Origin: Pleomorphochaeta sp009930325
GTDB taxonomy: Bacteria; Spirochaetota; Spirochaetia; Sphaerochaetales; Sphaerochaetaceae
DNA: 64,000 nt
Direction: 5' to 3'
Assembly (NCBI GenBank): GCA_963677635.2
Contig: CAXXXN010000001.1
Span: 1,488,001 to 1,552,000, forward strand
Positions 25,501-35,543 of this stretch are shown here, in pieces; position 1 is the first letter of the stretch; each line of letters opens with the position of its first letter. Both the position numbers and the translations under genes were made by a program. Under the pieces are notes generated by a model that did not search any database, was not told the origin of the DNA, and saw nothing but the letters and a program-made list of their open reading frames with translations.

Positions 25501-26851
25501 TAGGAATTTAATATTAAATGATAACCTATGGAAGGTTATGGTTAAATTATCCCTGCCGGCTGTTATTGCCATGATATTACATGGTCTCAATGCGGTTTTT
25601 GATGCAATATTTGTTGGATCTTTTGTTGGGGAAGTTGCACTAAGTGGGGTATCTGTTGCCTATCCATTAACACAAATAGCAGTCGGATTTGGTTCTCTTA
25701 TTGGAGGTGGCGCTGGGGCTTATTTATCTATTGCAATTGGTGAAAATAATAAGGGAGTACAAAGAAAAATACTTGGTAATGCAAATTATATGGGGTTATT
25801 ATCCACTCTTTGTTTGATGGTAGTATTGTTTCTTGTTTCAAGACCCTTAATGGTTTTTATGGGGGGAGAAGGAGAAGCCTTAGAACTCGGATTAACATAT
25901 TTTAGAATAACAATTTTTGGCTCCCTTTTTTGGGTTTTTGGTTTAGCTTATAATTTAATAATAAGAGCTGAAGGTAAAATGGGAACAGCCGCCTTAATAA
26001 TGGGTACTGGTTTATTAGTTAATATAATAATTAACTATATTTTAATGGGTATTTTCAATTTTGGAGTTGTAGGAGCTGCCTGGGGAACTAACATAGGAAT
26101 GGCTGTTTATACTATTTTGGGAGTTATTTATTTTAAAAGTAAAAAACCATCCTTTGAAGCTAATTTATTTAGTGTAAGACGTGATAAATCCATATTAAAA
26201 GATATTAAATCAATGGGAATGCCTTCTTTGATTATGTCAGTTATGAGTGTATTACAAGGAGTTGTTATATTAAATGCAATAGGGGCTGTTGGAACTTCTT
26301 ATGATATAGCATTCTATGGGGTTACCTACAGATTAATGCTATTTATGATGACACCATTATTTGCAATAATGAGATCTCTTCAACCAACTGTTGGTATTAA
26401 TTTTGGAGCTAAACAATATAGCAGAGTTATTAGTGCAACAAAGGTTTTTATCCTTGGCGGGCTAATCTTAATATTACCAATGTGGTTATTCTTAATGATT
26501 AATCCACAAGGTATATTATCCCTTATGTTCGAGGGTGCGATAAGTAGTGAAAATCTAACTAACTATAGAATCTTTATTTCAGTTATTCCTTTATTAGTAA
26601 TTACAATGAATGGGATGAGTTATTTCCCATCAATTAATAAAGGTAAAGTGGCTAGTATAATATCAATGTTTCGACAAGTTGTTTTATATATCCCCGCAAT
26701 GATAATTTTACCAAGAATTTTTGGGGTTAATTTTGTATATTTTGGATCCTTCATTTTAGATGCAGCTCTTACCTTAGTTGTAATACTTTTGTTAATAAAA
26801 TCGTTTAAAGACTTAAGAGCGGGTAGAGTTGAACTCCCTACTAATAAATAG
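25490..26851 (+). CDS. MATE-family efflux transporter
   Basis: A 453-residue protein with twelve membrane helices. The N-terminal half has LPAVIAMILHGLNAVFDAIFVGSFVGEVALSGVSVAYPL, the hallmark of MATE proteins, and the pseudo-symmetric second half starts near GMPSLIMSVMSVLQG. It exports organic cations or drugs using a Na+ or H+ gradient. TTAGGAG precedes the ATG. It is followed after 12 bp by a heterodimeric ABC exporter, a TetR-MATE-ABC-ABC arrangement that implies one physiological substrate class or one inducing signal. Confidence 0.92.
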   Translation: MQDNRNLILNDNLWKVMVKLSLPAVIAMILHGLNAVFDAIFVGSFVGEVALSGVSVAYPLTQIAVGFGSLIGGGAGAYLSIAIGENNKGVQRKILGNANYMGLLSTLCLMVVLFLVSRPLMVFMGGEGEALELGLTYFRITIFGSLFWVFGLAYNLIIRAEGKMGTAALIMGTGLLVNIIINYILMGIFNFGVVGAAWGTNIGMAVYTILGVIYFKSKKPSFEANLFSVRRDKSILKDIKSMGMPSLIMSVMSVLQGVVILNAIGAVGTSYDIAFYGVTYRLMLFMMTPLFAIMRSLQPTVGINFGAKQYSRVISATKVFILGGLILILPMWLFLMINPQGILSLMFEGAISSENLTNYRIFISVIPLLVITMNGMSYFPSINKGKVASIISMFRQVVLYIPAMIILPRIFGVNFVYFGSFILDAALTLVVILLLIKSFKDLRAGRVELPTNK

Positions 26852-26863
26852 GGAGGCTGTTAG

Positions 26864-28672
26864 ATGAGCGAAAAAAAAATCATTGAAGAAAAAAATGTAG
26901 GTTTTAAATTTTTGTTTAAATATATAGGGCGACATAAGTTCTTTTATATATTATCTGTAATATTAGCAATATTAAGTGTTGGTTCTTTTATGTTTCAATA
27001 CTTTGCAGTATACAAAATGACAATACTATTATTAGATGGTGTTCATAACACTCTATCAGATTATAAATTATGGTTAATAGTACTTTTTGTGGCATTAATA
27101 GGTAATGAATTATTTCACACACTCTCTACATCAATATCTCATATAGCCACTTTTAAAGTAATAGGTGAAATGAGAATAGATGTATGTGAGAAATTAGTTA
27201 GAGTTCCTATGGGATATGCTCTTTCTAGACCTTTTGGTGTATTGAAAAGTATAATTGTTGAAAAGGTAGAAGGCGTAGAACCTTTACTAGCACATGCTGT
27301 ACCTGAATTAACCAGTAAATTATTAATTCCATTAGTATTGGTAATATATATATTTATATTAGATTGGAGAATGGGATTGGCATCTCTTTCAACGCTTCCT
27401 CTCTCTTATATCTTTATGCTAATAATGATGAAAGATTATAAACCAAGATTTGAAAAATATACAAATATTAGTAAAAATATGAATGCAACTGCTGTTGAAT
27501 ATATTAATGGTATTGAAGTTATAAAAGCATTTGGACAATCAGCCTCATCATATAAAAGATATGAAGATGCAGTTGTTGATAATGCTGAATATGGTGTTAA
27601 GTGGATGCAGAAAGTTGCAGTTGGAACTTCCGGACTAATGGCGGTACTTCCTGCAATTTTAATAACAATTTTACCTCTGGGTGTAATGCTTTGTGCTAAT
27701 AATAGTTTGGATTCTTCAATTTTTATATTTATAATTATCCTATCAATGGGAATCTTTGCACCACTTATGGCTGCAATGAATTTTGTAGATGGTTTAGCAA
27801 GTGCCAACTATGTATTATCTGATTTAGCAGAGATATATAATTATCCACCTATTGAAAGAAAAGATAAACCCTTCTCTTTCAAAAATACTGATATAGTTAT
27901 TAGAAATTTGAAGTTCTCATATGAACTTAGGTTAAATAAAGTTGAAAAAGAAAGCCATGAAATAGAAGTTTTAAAAGGTATAAATTTAAATATAAAACCA
28001 TCACAGGTAACAGCTTTAGTTGGACCATCAGGATCCGGAAAGAGTACAATTGCAAAATTAATAGCAGGATTTTGGGATTGGAGTGAAGGAGATATATTCT
28101 TCAATGGAGTAAATGCAAAAGATATATCCTTAGATACATTAAATGCAAATATTGCATATGTTTCTCAAGATAACTTTTTATTTGATGAAACAGTAATGGA
28201 GAATATCCGAAAGGGTAATATTAATGCAAGTGATAAAGAAGTCATTGAAGCTGCAAAAGCTTCTGGATGCCATGATTTTATTATGAAACTTGAAAATAGT
28301 TATAGAACAGTTGTTGGAAGTGGTGGAGGCCATCTCTCCGGTGGGGAGAAGCAAAGAATCTCTATAGCTAGAGCAATGCTAAAAAATGCTGAGATTATTA
28401 TTCTTGATGAAGCAACAGCATACAGTGATCCTGAAAATGAAGCTATAGTCCAAGATGCTGTATCAAAACTCATAGTAGGTAAAAGTCTAATTGTTATTGC
28501 TCATAGGTTATCAACAATTACTGATTCAGATCAAATTATTGTTATAAATGATGGACTTGTTGATAATTGTGGAACACATGAGTATCTACTAAAGAACAGT
28601 AGTCTTTATAAAAATATGTATTTAGCACATATGTCTAGTCGAGATACGGTTGTTTTAAAGGAGGCAAATTAA
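26864..28672 (+). CDS. ABC exporter subunit (permease-ATPase), first of a heterodimer
   Basis: A 602-residue protein with six helices and a C-terminal ATPase: Walker A GPSGSGKST, signature LSGGEKQR, Walker B IIILDEATAYSDPENE. The Q-loop is YVSQDNFLFDETV. The D-loop differs from the usual SALD. GGGAGG lies before ATG 26864, and the stop overlaps the start of the partner gene (TAATG). The DPENE form is common in IrtAB/YbtPQ-like half-transporters, so the pair may move siderophores or peptides as well as drugs. Confidence 0.88.
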   Translation: MSEKKIIEEKNVGFKFLFKYIGRHKFFYILSVILAILSVGSFMFQYFAVYKMTILLLDGVHNTLSDYKLWLIVLFVALIGNELFHTLSTSISHIATFKVIGEMRIDVCEKLVRVPMGYALSRPFGVLKSIIVEKVEGVEPLLAHAVPELTSKLLIPLVLVIYIFILDWRMGLASLSTLPLSYIFMLIMMKDYKPRFEKYTNISKNMNATAVEYINGIEVIKAFGQSASSYKRYEDAVVDNAEYGVKWMQKVAVGTSGLMAVLPAILITILPLGVMLCANNSLDSSIFIFIIILSMGIFAPLMAAMNFVDGLASANYVLSDLAEIYNYPPIERKDKPFSFKNTDIVIRNLKFSYELRLNKVEKESHEIEVLKGINLNIKPSQVTALVGPSGSGKSTIAKLIAGFWDWSEGDIFFNGVNAKDISLDTLNANIAYVSQDNFLFDETVMENIRKGNINASDKEVIEAAKASGCHDFIMKLENSYRTVVGSGGGHLSGGEKQRISIARAMLKNAEIIILDEATAYSDPENEAIVQDAVSKLIVGKSLIVIAHRLSTITDSDQIIVINDGLVDNCGTHEYLLKNSSLYKNMYLAHMSSRDTVVLKEAN

Positions 28673-30423
28673 TGTTTCATATAATAAAACAATTTTTACA
28701 ATTATTAGGTGATAAAAACAAAAAGAACTTTAAAATATCAATATTTTGGAATTTTATTAAATCCTTTGGATTAGGGCTTCAGTTATTTGCAATTCTTATA
28801 GTAATGAAAGCCATAAGTAATAAAAACTTGAATAGTAATGTTGCAATAAAAGCTTTTATTATAATGTTAATAAGTGTGATTATTACTTATGTAGCAGTTT
28901 ATATAGGTAGAATATATGATGTAAAATCTAGCTTCTATATGTGTGGAGACAAAAGAAGAGAAATAGGGGATAAGCTTAAGTATTTACCAATGGGTTATTT
29001 TAGTAAAAATTCTGTTGGGCGTATAACAGCTACAGCAACAAATACATTAGATCTTATGCAAAATGTTGGATCAATGGTGGTTATGAACTGTGTCTCAGGA
29101 ATTGTTTCTGCAACAGTATTGTTAACATTTATTACAATATTTGATTATAGAATGGGACTTGTTGTTCTCATAACTCTCTTGTTGTTTATATTATTATCAT
29201 CATTAACTAGAAAAAAAGGAAATAAGGTAGCACCAATTAAATTGGAGACAGATAATAAATTGGTAAGTAGTGTATTGCAATATCTGCAAGGTCTAAGTGT
29301 AATAAGATCTTTTAATTTAATAAAAGATGCTGACAGTATATTATCATCTGATATAGAAAGTTGTGTAAAAGCAAGTATAAGGACTGAATTAAAACTAATA
29401 CCGTTTATTGCACTACAAAACGTAGCAATATATATTGGATCTTTTTTGATGGTAATTACAGCAATACTTCTTAATCTCCAAGGATTGATGAGTGTCTCTA
29501 TGACTATCACAATGTTAATAGCTTCATTTATGATGTTTAGTGAGATTCAAAATGCAGGTTTATTATCTTCCCTTATTTCATTAGTAAGAGTTGCGATGGA
29601 TGAAGTAAAAAATGTTATAAAAACTGAAACCTTAACAGAAAATAATACAAACGCAAAAATGGATAATTATGATATATCTTTTGATCATGTTACATTTAGT
29701 TATGAGAGGAAGACAATTTTAAAAGATGTATCCTTTAAGCTTAAAGAAGGAACTACTACAGCAATAGTGGGTCCTAGCGGTGGAGGTAAAACAACACTTT
29801 GTAATCTTATTCCAAGATTCTGGGATGTAGATTCTGGTAATATATTAATTGGTGGAAATAACGTTAAAAATTATAAAGTAGATTATCTTTTGTCAAACAT
29901 AAGTATGGTATTTCAAAATGTGTATCTATTTGATGATTCAATTAAAAATAATATTAAATTTGGTAATCCAAATGCATCAATGGAGGAAATAGTAGAGGTT
30001 GCAAAGAAAGCATGTATACATGATTTTATAATGAGTTTAGAACATGGATATGATACTATTGTTGGAGAAGGTGGATGTAATTTATCAGGCGGTGAGAAAC
30101 AGAGAATATCAATAGCTAGAGCAATGATAAAAGATGCTAAGATAATTATCTTAGATGAAGCTACAGCTAATGTGGACCCTGAAAATGAGATACTTTTACA
30201 AAAGGCAATATATGAATTAACAAAAAATAAGACTGTTATTATGATAGCTCATAGACTAAGTACTGTAAGAAATGCTGATAAAATTTTAGTAGTAAGAAAC
30301 GGTAAAATAACAGAAAATGGAACACACCATGAGCTAATGAAAAATAAAAATACTTATGAGAAATTTGTTAATATGAGAAAGCTATCCATTGGTTGGAAAC
30401 TTGGTTCTAGAAATGTTTGTTAA
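28672..30423 (+). CDS. ABC exporter subunit (permease-ATPase), second of a heterodimer
   Basis: A 583-residue partner of the preceding protein: six helices, Walker A GPSGGGKTT, signature LSGGEKQR, Walker B IIILDEATANVDPENE and switch IAHRLST. It shares the DPENE D-loop with its partner. Both ATPase sites keep the catalytic Glu, so the dimer is not of the degenerate-site type. It ends the operon, followed by a strong terminator at 30490. Confidence 0.88.
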   Translation: MFHIIKQFLQLLGDKNKKNFKISIFWNFIKSFGLGLQLFAILIVMKAISNKNLNSNVAIKAFIIMLISVIITYVAVYIGRIYDVKSSFYMCGDKRREIGDKLKYLPMGYFSKNSVGRITATATNTLDLMQNVGSMVVMNCVSGIVSATVLLTFITIFDYRMGLVVLITLLLFILLSSLTRKKGNKVAPIKLETDNKLVSSVLQYLQGLSVIRSFNLIKDADSILSSDIESCVKASIRTELKLIPFIALQNVAIYIGSFLMVITAILLNLQGLMSVSMTITMLIASFMMFSEIQNAGLLSSLISLVRVAMDEVKNVIKTETLTENNTNAKMDNYDISFDHVTFSYERKTILKDVSFKLKEGTTTAIVGPSGGGKTTLCNLIPRFWDVDSGNILIGGNNVKNYKVDYLLSNISMVFQNVYLFDDSIKNNIKFGNPNASMEEIVEVAKKACIHDFIMSLEHGYDTIVGEGGCNLSGGEKQRISIARAMIKDAKIIILDEATANVDPENEILLQKAIYELTKNKTVIMIAHRLSTVRNADKILVVRNGKITENGTHHELMKNKNTYEKFVNMRKLSIGWKLGSRNVC

Positions 30424-30489
30424 GTGTTTGTATAAAAATGTAACATAAAATTGATAGAATTTATTTTTAAATTCTTTGTATAAATTATG

Positions 30490-30519
30490 GGAGGATAATT
30501 TTATTATCTTCCTTTTTTT
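30490..30519 (+). terminator. Rho-independent terminator of the efflux operon
   Basis: GGAGGATAAT (30490-30499) pairs with ATTATCTTCC (30503-30512) around a 3-base loop, with one G-T pair, followed by seven T. It lies 67 bp after the last ABC gene. Confidence 0.85.
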
Positions 30520-30609
30520 GTTTACTCGCTATAGGTGATTATTTAATTAGGTATCTTGAGATGAAATTAAAGGTGGAAGTAAATAAGAATAAAGATCAAA
30601 GAGTCAAAG

Positions 30610-30810
30610 CAAATAAGGGGAAATTCATGGATTTGTATTTCGAACAAAAAGTATGAATGGGGCATAGCTAATTCTAAAAGAGAGGCAAGCATTCACATCA
30701 TATGCAACAACATCCCAAGCTGAAGCTTGAGGTGTTGAGAATAAACTAAAACTAAACAATAATAATATTAGATACGAAAAAACTTCCTTGTAAAAGGTAA
30801 TGATTCTGTA
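30610..30810 (-). pseudogene. Remnant of an exported-protein start
   Basis: On the minus strand a frame without ATG reads SYLILLLFSFSLFSTPQASA and WDVVAYDVNACLSFRISYAP. This looks like a signal peptide and the start of a secreted or outer-membrane protein, cut short by a stop. No complete gene is present. Confidence 0.3.
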
Positions 30811-30865
30811 AAACGTTATTCATCGACTATTTGAAGTTCAAGAGCTTTTATGTAAGAGTAAATAT

Positions 30866-30985
30866 ATGACAAAGAAGTTATATAAAGGGTTTAAAATAGT
30901 CCATAATAATAAACGTATTCTTCGTTTACTGTGTGAAAAGGATCTTTTATTACATGCCATAACAAGGAGTTTATCCCCATGGTAA
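30866..30985 (+). pseudogene. Short IS3-type OrfB transposase remnant
   Basis: Thirty-nine codons read MTKKLYKGFKIVHNNKRILR, LLCEKDLLLHAI and stop. This is close to the VNHKRVxRLMKExGLL stretch at the start of IS3-group OrfB. Nothing else of the element remains. Confidence 0.4.
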
Positions 30986-31082
30986 TATAAAGTAATATAA
31001 GAAATGAAAATAAACAAACGAAAAGATTTAAATAAGATTTTGATTAGTCAAAAGGGGATAATGTAAATAAATATATAACTTA

Positions 31083-34013
31083 TTATTCATCTGCGGGGAG
31101 TCGATCATCTTCCCATGGAGTATATAAATCATAATAAGTGTATGTTGGATCCGTAGTTGAATTGTTAGAAATGTTTGGATTATCATTCTTTATTATATAA
31201 GGATGAGTACCATTACCATATAACGGATAATAATATACCCCTCCTTCTTTATTATTAGTAACAGTATTATTTTTAAATTCACCACTATAGTGCCATAAAA
31301 GTAATCCTAATAGAGAATTCCCGCTAATAATATTATTATTGATTTCTCCATAGCTATGATATATCTCAACTGATGCATCATCTCTATTTCCTGCTGCTTG
31401 TGTTCCATTATCTAATATTTGATTATTAATAAATTTACCTGTGGATCCTAACTTGGATATAACTATGCTAACTTTCTCATTATTATTTTGTATAATATTA
31501 TTAGAAATCTCTCCATCAGCATTAATTATTGCTATAATACAATCACCAGTATTATTTTGTATAATATTATCTCTAAAAATGGCTCCGTCACTTAAATTTT
31601 GTATATTTATCCCAACTTTTTTTTCACCACCTTGAAATATATTGTCAGAAATAAGTGACCCACTTTTAACATTTTCTTTAATATAAATATATGCATAATA
31701 AGTATAATCATTAAAGGTATTTCCCTTTATTTCTGAATTGTCAATTAAATCAATTTCTATACCACTTGCATTTACAAATTCATTATTATTTAATTTTGAA
31801 TTAATAAGCTCATCTATGATTATTGTTTTTTCAGGTGGGTTAGTATAATTTATTATATTTTCACTTATTTCAAAATCTTTTAAATCATCAGCATTTAAAA
31901 ATCTTCCTTCTTTTTTTACATTTTTACTTATTATTCCACTATAAATTACTGGATAACCTATGAACTGCCCATAAGGTAATTTTATACTTGTAAATGATAA
32001 ATTTTCATTAAATTTATTATCAATAATTTCTATATTATAAGTATCTATATCTTTAATAATATCAGGATAAGGTAAAGTACAAATTACAGCATTTTCAGAA
32101 GAATAAGTCCCACCATTCAATTGGAAGCCTTCTATTCTTGTATTTGGGTACATATGTATTGTAGCTGCAATAATTGAATTTGGACTTCCAGATAATGATA
32201 AATCATTCCAAAGATTAATAATATTTGGATTATATTGACTTCCCGTATAATATCCATCAGGAACTTCTATTGTAGCACTATCACCTTTGTAAACATCAAT
32301 TATTTTTTGTAAATCTGTTAAACTAGTAATTATTTCAATGGAACTTTCTGCTTTGTTTCCATTATAATCTTCAACTGTTAATTTAACAGTATAATTTCCG
32401 TCTTGAGTATATTGATGATTAATACTTGTTGTATAATCATTTGAATTAACATTTTGTTCAACAATTGTACCATCACCAAAGTCCCATGTAAATTTTAATC
32501 CATTGAATACAAATATTGTATTAGGTTTTGCATAAAATGTAACATCTAAAGGGACAAATCCTGCCTTTATTGAATAATATATTGATGCTTTGTAATCATT
32601 TGAATCTGTTGTATCTTCTATTTCACTATGATCTTCATACTCATCATCTAAATCTTCTTTGTCAAATATTTTTGGAAGGACTGGTGTTTTATCAACACTT
32701 TCTTTTTCTATTTGATTACTCTGGTGTGTTTCTCTCCACTCATCTACAAATTGATTAAAAGAATTTTCAAACTCTTTGTATTTTTCCCCTGTAAGATCTT
32801 CTATTCCATCATATAAATCTTCCCAATATTGCAAGCCTTGTTCAGTCCAATCAAAATCAGCAAATTCCCAGTTATTTATATCTTTAGGAATATTATACTC
32901 ACCTGTAAGAAGAACTCCATTTAAATTATCGGGATTAATATTATCAGGAGTTGTATCTCTCATTTTTTTATCACTTTTTTTAATCCCATCATCAGTTATA
33001 TCAATATATGTTGTATATCCATCAGAGCTTGTTGCAATAATAGCTAAAGCTTTTTCTGCTCTATTAGAACCTGTAAAACCACTTACACCTCCTAAAGCTA
33101 AAGAAATATATGAATTATATTGATTAATTGTTTTTACAGTTGGAGGGATATCCTCTTCATCTACAGCTAAATTGAGAATATTACCTGCAAAGGTTATAAC
33201 GGCACTTGAATTTTCAATAACTGTTTTTGCGGTTTTTACTTTTGTAATAAACCCAGTTGCAGTAGCTGCCGTTGTTGTTGCCGTTGTTGTTGCTGCTCCA
33301 AAAGCTCCTAATGGAGTAGCAAGTGCTAATGTTGCATTAATCTTTCCGGCAGTATCTCTTACAGTTTCATAAAATTCAATTTGTTTTGTGTATTGTTCAA
33401 CATCAACACCATCAACTTCTTCATTAAATTGAGAAGATACTTGAGAGCAGAGAAATCTAAGACGTGCCATATCAACACCTGTTTTTCTTGAAATATCTTG
33501 AAGAGAAAACGTAGCGTTATAAGTTGAATCTAAATACATTTCAACAAGACGTCTTGCATATGCGCCATCACTCATTCCAGAAACTCTTGAAGTTGCAAAT
33601 GTTTTGTTTGTTATTTTTTTTTCTGCTTCAGTAATAGCAGGTTGAAATACTGTTTTATTCCAATTCTCCATTTCTTTACAGAATGAAATAAAATCTTCTA
33701 TTTCTTTTATAGCTGCTTCATTTAATTTTATTATATTAGCCTTACTAGTTTTATATGGATCAGAAAAAAGTGCACTATTTACTAGCGTATTAACTCGATT
33801 ATATCTTAAAGTATATTCATATAAATATTTATTTAGATCATCATCAAATTCATTAACAAAGTCTAATATTTCTGAAGGAGTATCTAAAATAGGAATATCA
33901 ATAATTTCAGTATCATTATCTTGGTTATCAATATTTCCTATATCTCCAATAGGACAAGATATTAATAATAAGATATTTAGAAAAATTAATGATGATATTA
34001 ATATTTTTTTCAT
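31083..34013 (-). CDS. Large surface lipoprotein with PKD domain and parallel beta-helix
   Basis: A 976-residue lipoprotein. The signal peptide ends in LLLISC with Cys20 for lipidation. Residues 30-230 are charged and helical; 234-281 are rich in Ala, Thr and Gly (LATPLGAFGAATTTATTTAA). About 475-560 is a PKD domain (LKFTWDFGDGTIVEQ...NYTVKLTVEDYNGNKA). From about 570 to 955, repeated N-N-x-I/F strands (FKNNTVTNN, GEINNNIISGNS) form a right-handed beta-helix of the NosD/pectate-lyase type. Such proteins bind or cleave polysaccharide or act in adhesion; no catalytic residues can be assigned. It stands alone. Confidence 0.85.
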   Translation of the reverse strand: MKKILISSLIFLNILLLISCPIGDIGNIDNQDNDTEIIDIPILDTPSEILDFVNEFDDDLNKYLYEYTLRYNRVNTLVNSALFSDPYKTSKANIIKLNEAAIKEIEDFISFCKEMENWNKTVFQPAITEAEKKITNKTFATSRVSGMSDGAYARRLVEMYLDSTYNATFSLQDISRKTGVDMARLRFLCSQVSSQFNEEVDGVDVEQYTKQIEFYETVRDTAGKINATLALATPLGAFGAATTTATTTAATATGFITKVKTAKTVIENSSAVITFAGNILNLAVDEEDIPPTVKTINQYNSYISLALGGVSGFTGSNRAEKALAIIATSSDGYTTYIDITDDGIKKSDKKMRDTTPDNINPDNLNGVLLTGEYNIPKDINNWEFADFDWTEQGLQYWEDLYDGIEDLTGEKYKEFENSFNQFVDEWRETHQSNQIEKESVDKTPVLPKIFDKEDLDDEYEDHSEIEDTTDSNDYKASIYYSIKAGFVPLDVTFYAKPNTIFVFNGLKFTWDFGDGTIVEQNVNSNDYTTSINHQYTQDGNYTVKLTVEDYNGNKAESSIEIITSLTDLQKIIDVYKGDSATIEVPDGYYTGSQYNPNIINLWNDLSLSGSPNSIIAATIHMYPNTRIEGFQLNGGTYSSENAVICTLPYPDIIKDIDTYNIEIIDNKFNENLSFTSIKLPYGQFIGYPVIYSGIISKNVKKEGRFLNADDLKDFEISENIINYTNPPEKTIIIDELINSKLNNNEFVNASGIEIDLIDNSEIKGNTFNDYTYYAYIYIKENVKSGSLISDNIFQGGEKKVGINIQNLSDGAIFRDNIIQNNTGDCIIAIINADGEISNNIIQNNNEKVSIVISKLGSTGKFINNQILDNGTQAAGNRDDASVEIYHSYGEINNNIISGNSLLGLLLWHYSGEFKNNTVTNNKEGGVYYYPLYGNGTHPYIIKNDNPNISNNSTTDPTYTYYDLYTPWEDDRLPADE

Positions 34014-34514
34014 AATACTCTCACTTAATATAATAAATTTGTCATAATTATTTTATCACACATATTTTACACAAACAATAAAAAGTGTATAAATTTGTAT
34101 TTTTTTAGGAATTTTTTATTTTTAGTAAGTATTGAAAACACATAAATACTTGCATTTTTTTAAAAAAGTTATAACTGTATTGATTTTTTAATTTTAAGTT
34201 TAGAAAAAATTTAAGAAGCATAAATAGTAATTACTATAAAAAATAGTATCAGTAAAATGAAATTTTAAACTATTCTTAATCTGTCCAACGCAACAATAAA
34301 AGCTTCTTTTTTATTGAATGCAAAAAGCAAAGAAGGCTTTCAAATTCAAAAATATGTATTGTAATTGATTGAGATTATACACCTTACTATTTTTCTAGAA
34401 GGTGTTGGTTTAATTTTAATAAAAGAATTGTAGATACTTTTATTGCTATAATAAATTATAGTATTTTAAAAGCGAGGAGTATCATAATTTATACCTATTA
34501 TGTAAAACCTAATT
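34014..34514. other. Gap upstream of the lipoprotein gene and downstream of the signalling operon
   Basis: It includes the lipoprotein promoter region on the right-hand side and, at about 34299-34337, an imperfect hairpin (AAAGCTTCTTT with AAAGAAGGCTTT) that could terminate the signalling operon. A perfect small palindrome CTATAATAAATTATAG lies near 34446-34461. No gene seen. Confidence 0.45.
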
Positions 34515-35543
34515 TTATACTTTTCTGTACTCTTTTATAATTTTCTTAATATTAGGCATAGCTTTCATAAATGCTTCTACCACATCTGGATCGAAGTGTT
34601 CTCCTGATTCCTTTTTAATAATATTAATTGCGTCACTAACTTTCATTGGTTCTTTATAAGGCCTTTTTGAAATAAGGGCATCAAATACATCAGCAATAGC
34701 TGTTATTCGGGCATATATATGAATTTCTGGACCTTTAAGACCTTGTGGATATCCTTTACCATTCCATTTTTCATGATGTTGATATGCAATAATCCTTGAG
34801 GCTTCAATAAGTTCCATTTTTGAATCGCCTAGTATATCAATTCCTATTTTACAATGTGTTTTCATTATTTCCCATTCATCAGGATCAAGTTTTCCAGGTT
34901 TTAAGATTATTTTATCAGGGATACCTATTTTACCAATATCGTGTAATGGTGAAGCGCTTAATATAAGATCCATCTTTTGTTGGTCAAAGCCATATTCCTG
35001 GGCTATATAATAGCAAAACTTACTCATTCTTGTAATGTGATCACCAGTTTCTTTGTCTTTATACTCAGCCGTAATACATAACATTCTAATTATTTCAGCT
35101 CTTGCTTCAATAAGTTCTTTTGTTTTTTCATTTACTAGTTGAGAAAGCTGCCTTTTTTGATTGTATAAAGCAAGCTGTGTTTTAACTCTTCCTTTCATTG
35201 TAGTCGGGCTAATAGGCTTTGCAATATAATCTGAAGCGCCTAATGCAAAACCTCTCACTTCGTCATAATCTTCATTTTTTGTCGTTACAATAATTATAGG
35301 AATATCTTTGGTTAAGGGATCATTTTTAAGAATTTCAGTGGCTTCAAAGCCATCCATTTCAGGCATCATTATATCCATAAGTATTATGTCTGGTAAAAAT
35401 CTTTTTGCAACATTAACTGCCATAATACCGTTTGTTGCAAATTTTATATTGTAGTCTCTTTTAAGCAGCCCATCTAGTACATCAAGATTTTCTCTTACAT
35501 CATCTACTATAAGTACTGTTGCTCTTTTATCATTGGCTTCCAT
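34515..35543 (-). CDS. Response regulator with HD-GYP output domain (cyclic-di-GMP phosphodiesterase)
   Basis: A 342-residue protein. The receiver (residues 9-125) has the acidic pair in IVDDV, the phosphorylated Asp57 in ILMDIMMPEMDG, Thr87 and Lys109. A linker helix leads to an HD-GYP domain (about 150-330) with HDIGKIGIPD (His201-Asp202), a KTHCKIGIDIL helix and the GYP motif at 264-266 in KWNGKGYPQGL. This domain hydrolyses cyclic-di-GMP. The ATG follows the stop of the hybrid kinase directly, with GGAGAG before it, so the kinase is its probable phosphodonor. Confidence 0.92.
   Translation of the reverse strand: MEANDKRATVLIVDDVRENLDVLDGLLKRDYNIKFATNGIMAVNVAKRFLPDIILMDIMMPEMDGFEATEILKNDPLTKDIPIIIVTTKNEDYDEVRGFALGASDYIAKPISPTTMKGRVKTQLALYNQKRQLSQLVNEKTKELIEARAEIIRMLCITAEYKDKETGDHITRMSKFCYYIAQEYGFDQQKMDLILSASPLHDIGKIGIPDKIILKPGKLDPDEWEIMKTHCKIGIDILGDSKMELIEASRIIAYQHHEKWNGKGYPQGLKGPEIHIYARITAIADVFDALISKRPYKEPMKVSDAINIIKKESGEHFDPDVVEAFMKAMPNIKKIIKEYRKV

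Larger units (their letters stand above)
30520..31082. other. Gap with gene fragments
   Basis: Besides the exported-protein and transposase fragments listed separately, I see no gene here and no clear terminator for the lipoprotein gene that ends at 31083. Confidence 0.5.

Noticed and set aside
32776..33372. Plus-strand open frames inside the large lipoprotein gene
   Set aside because: They are shadows of a strong minus-strand gene with signal peptide and domains; no ribosome sites.
34446..34461. Palindrome CTATAATAAATTATAG as an operator
   Set aside because: It lies in a gap downstream of genes, is purely AT-rich and could easily arise by chance here.
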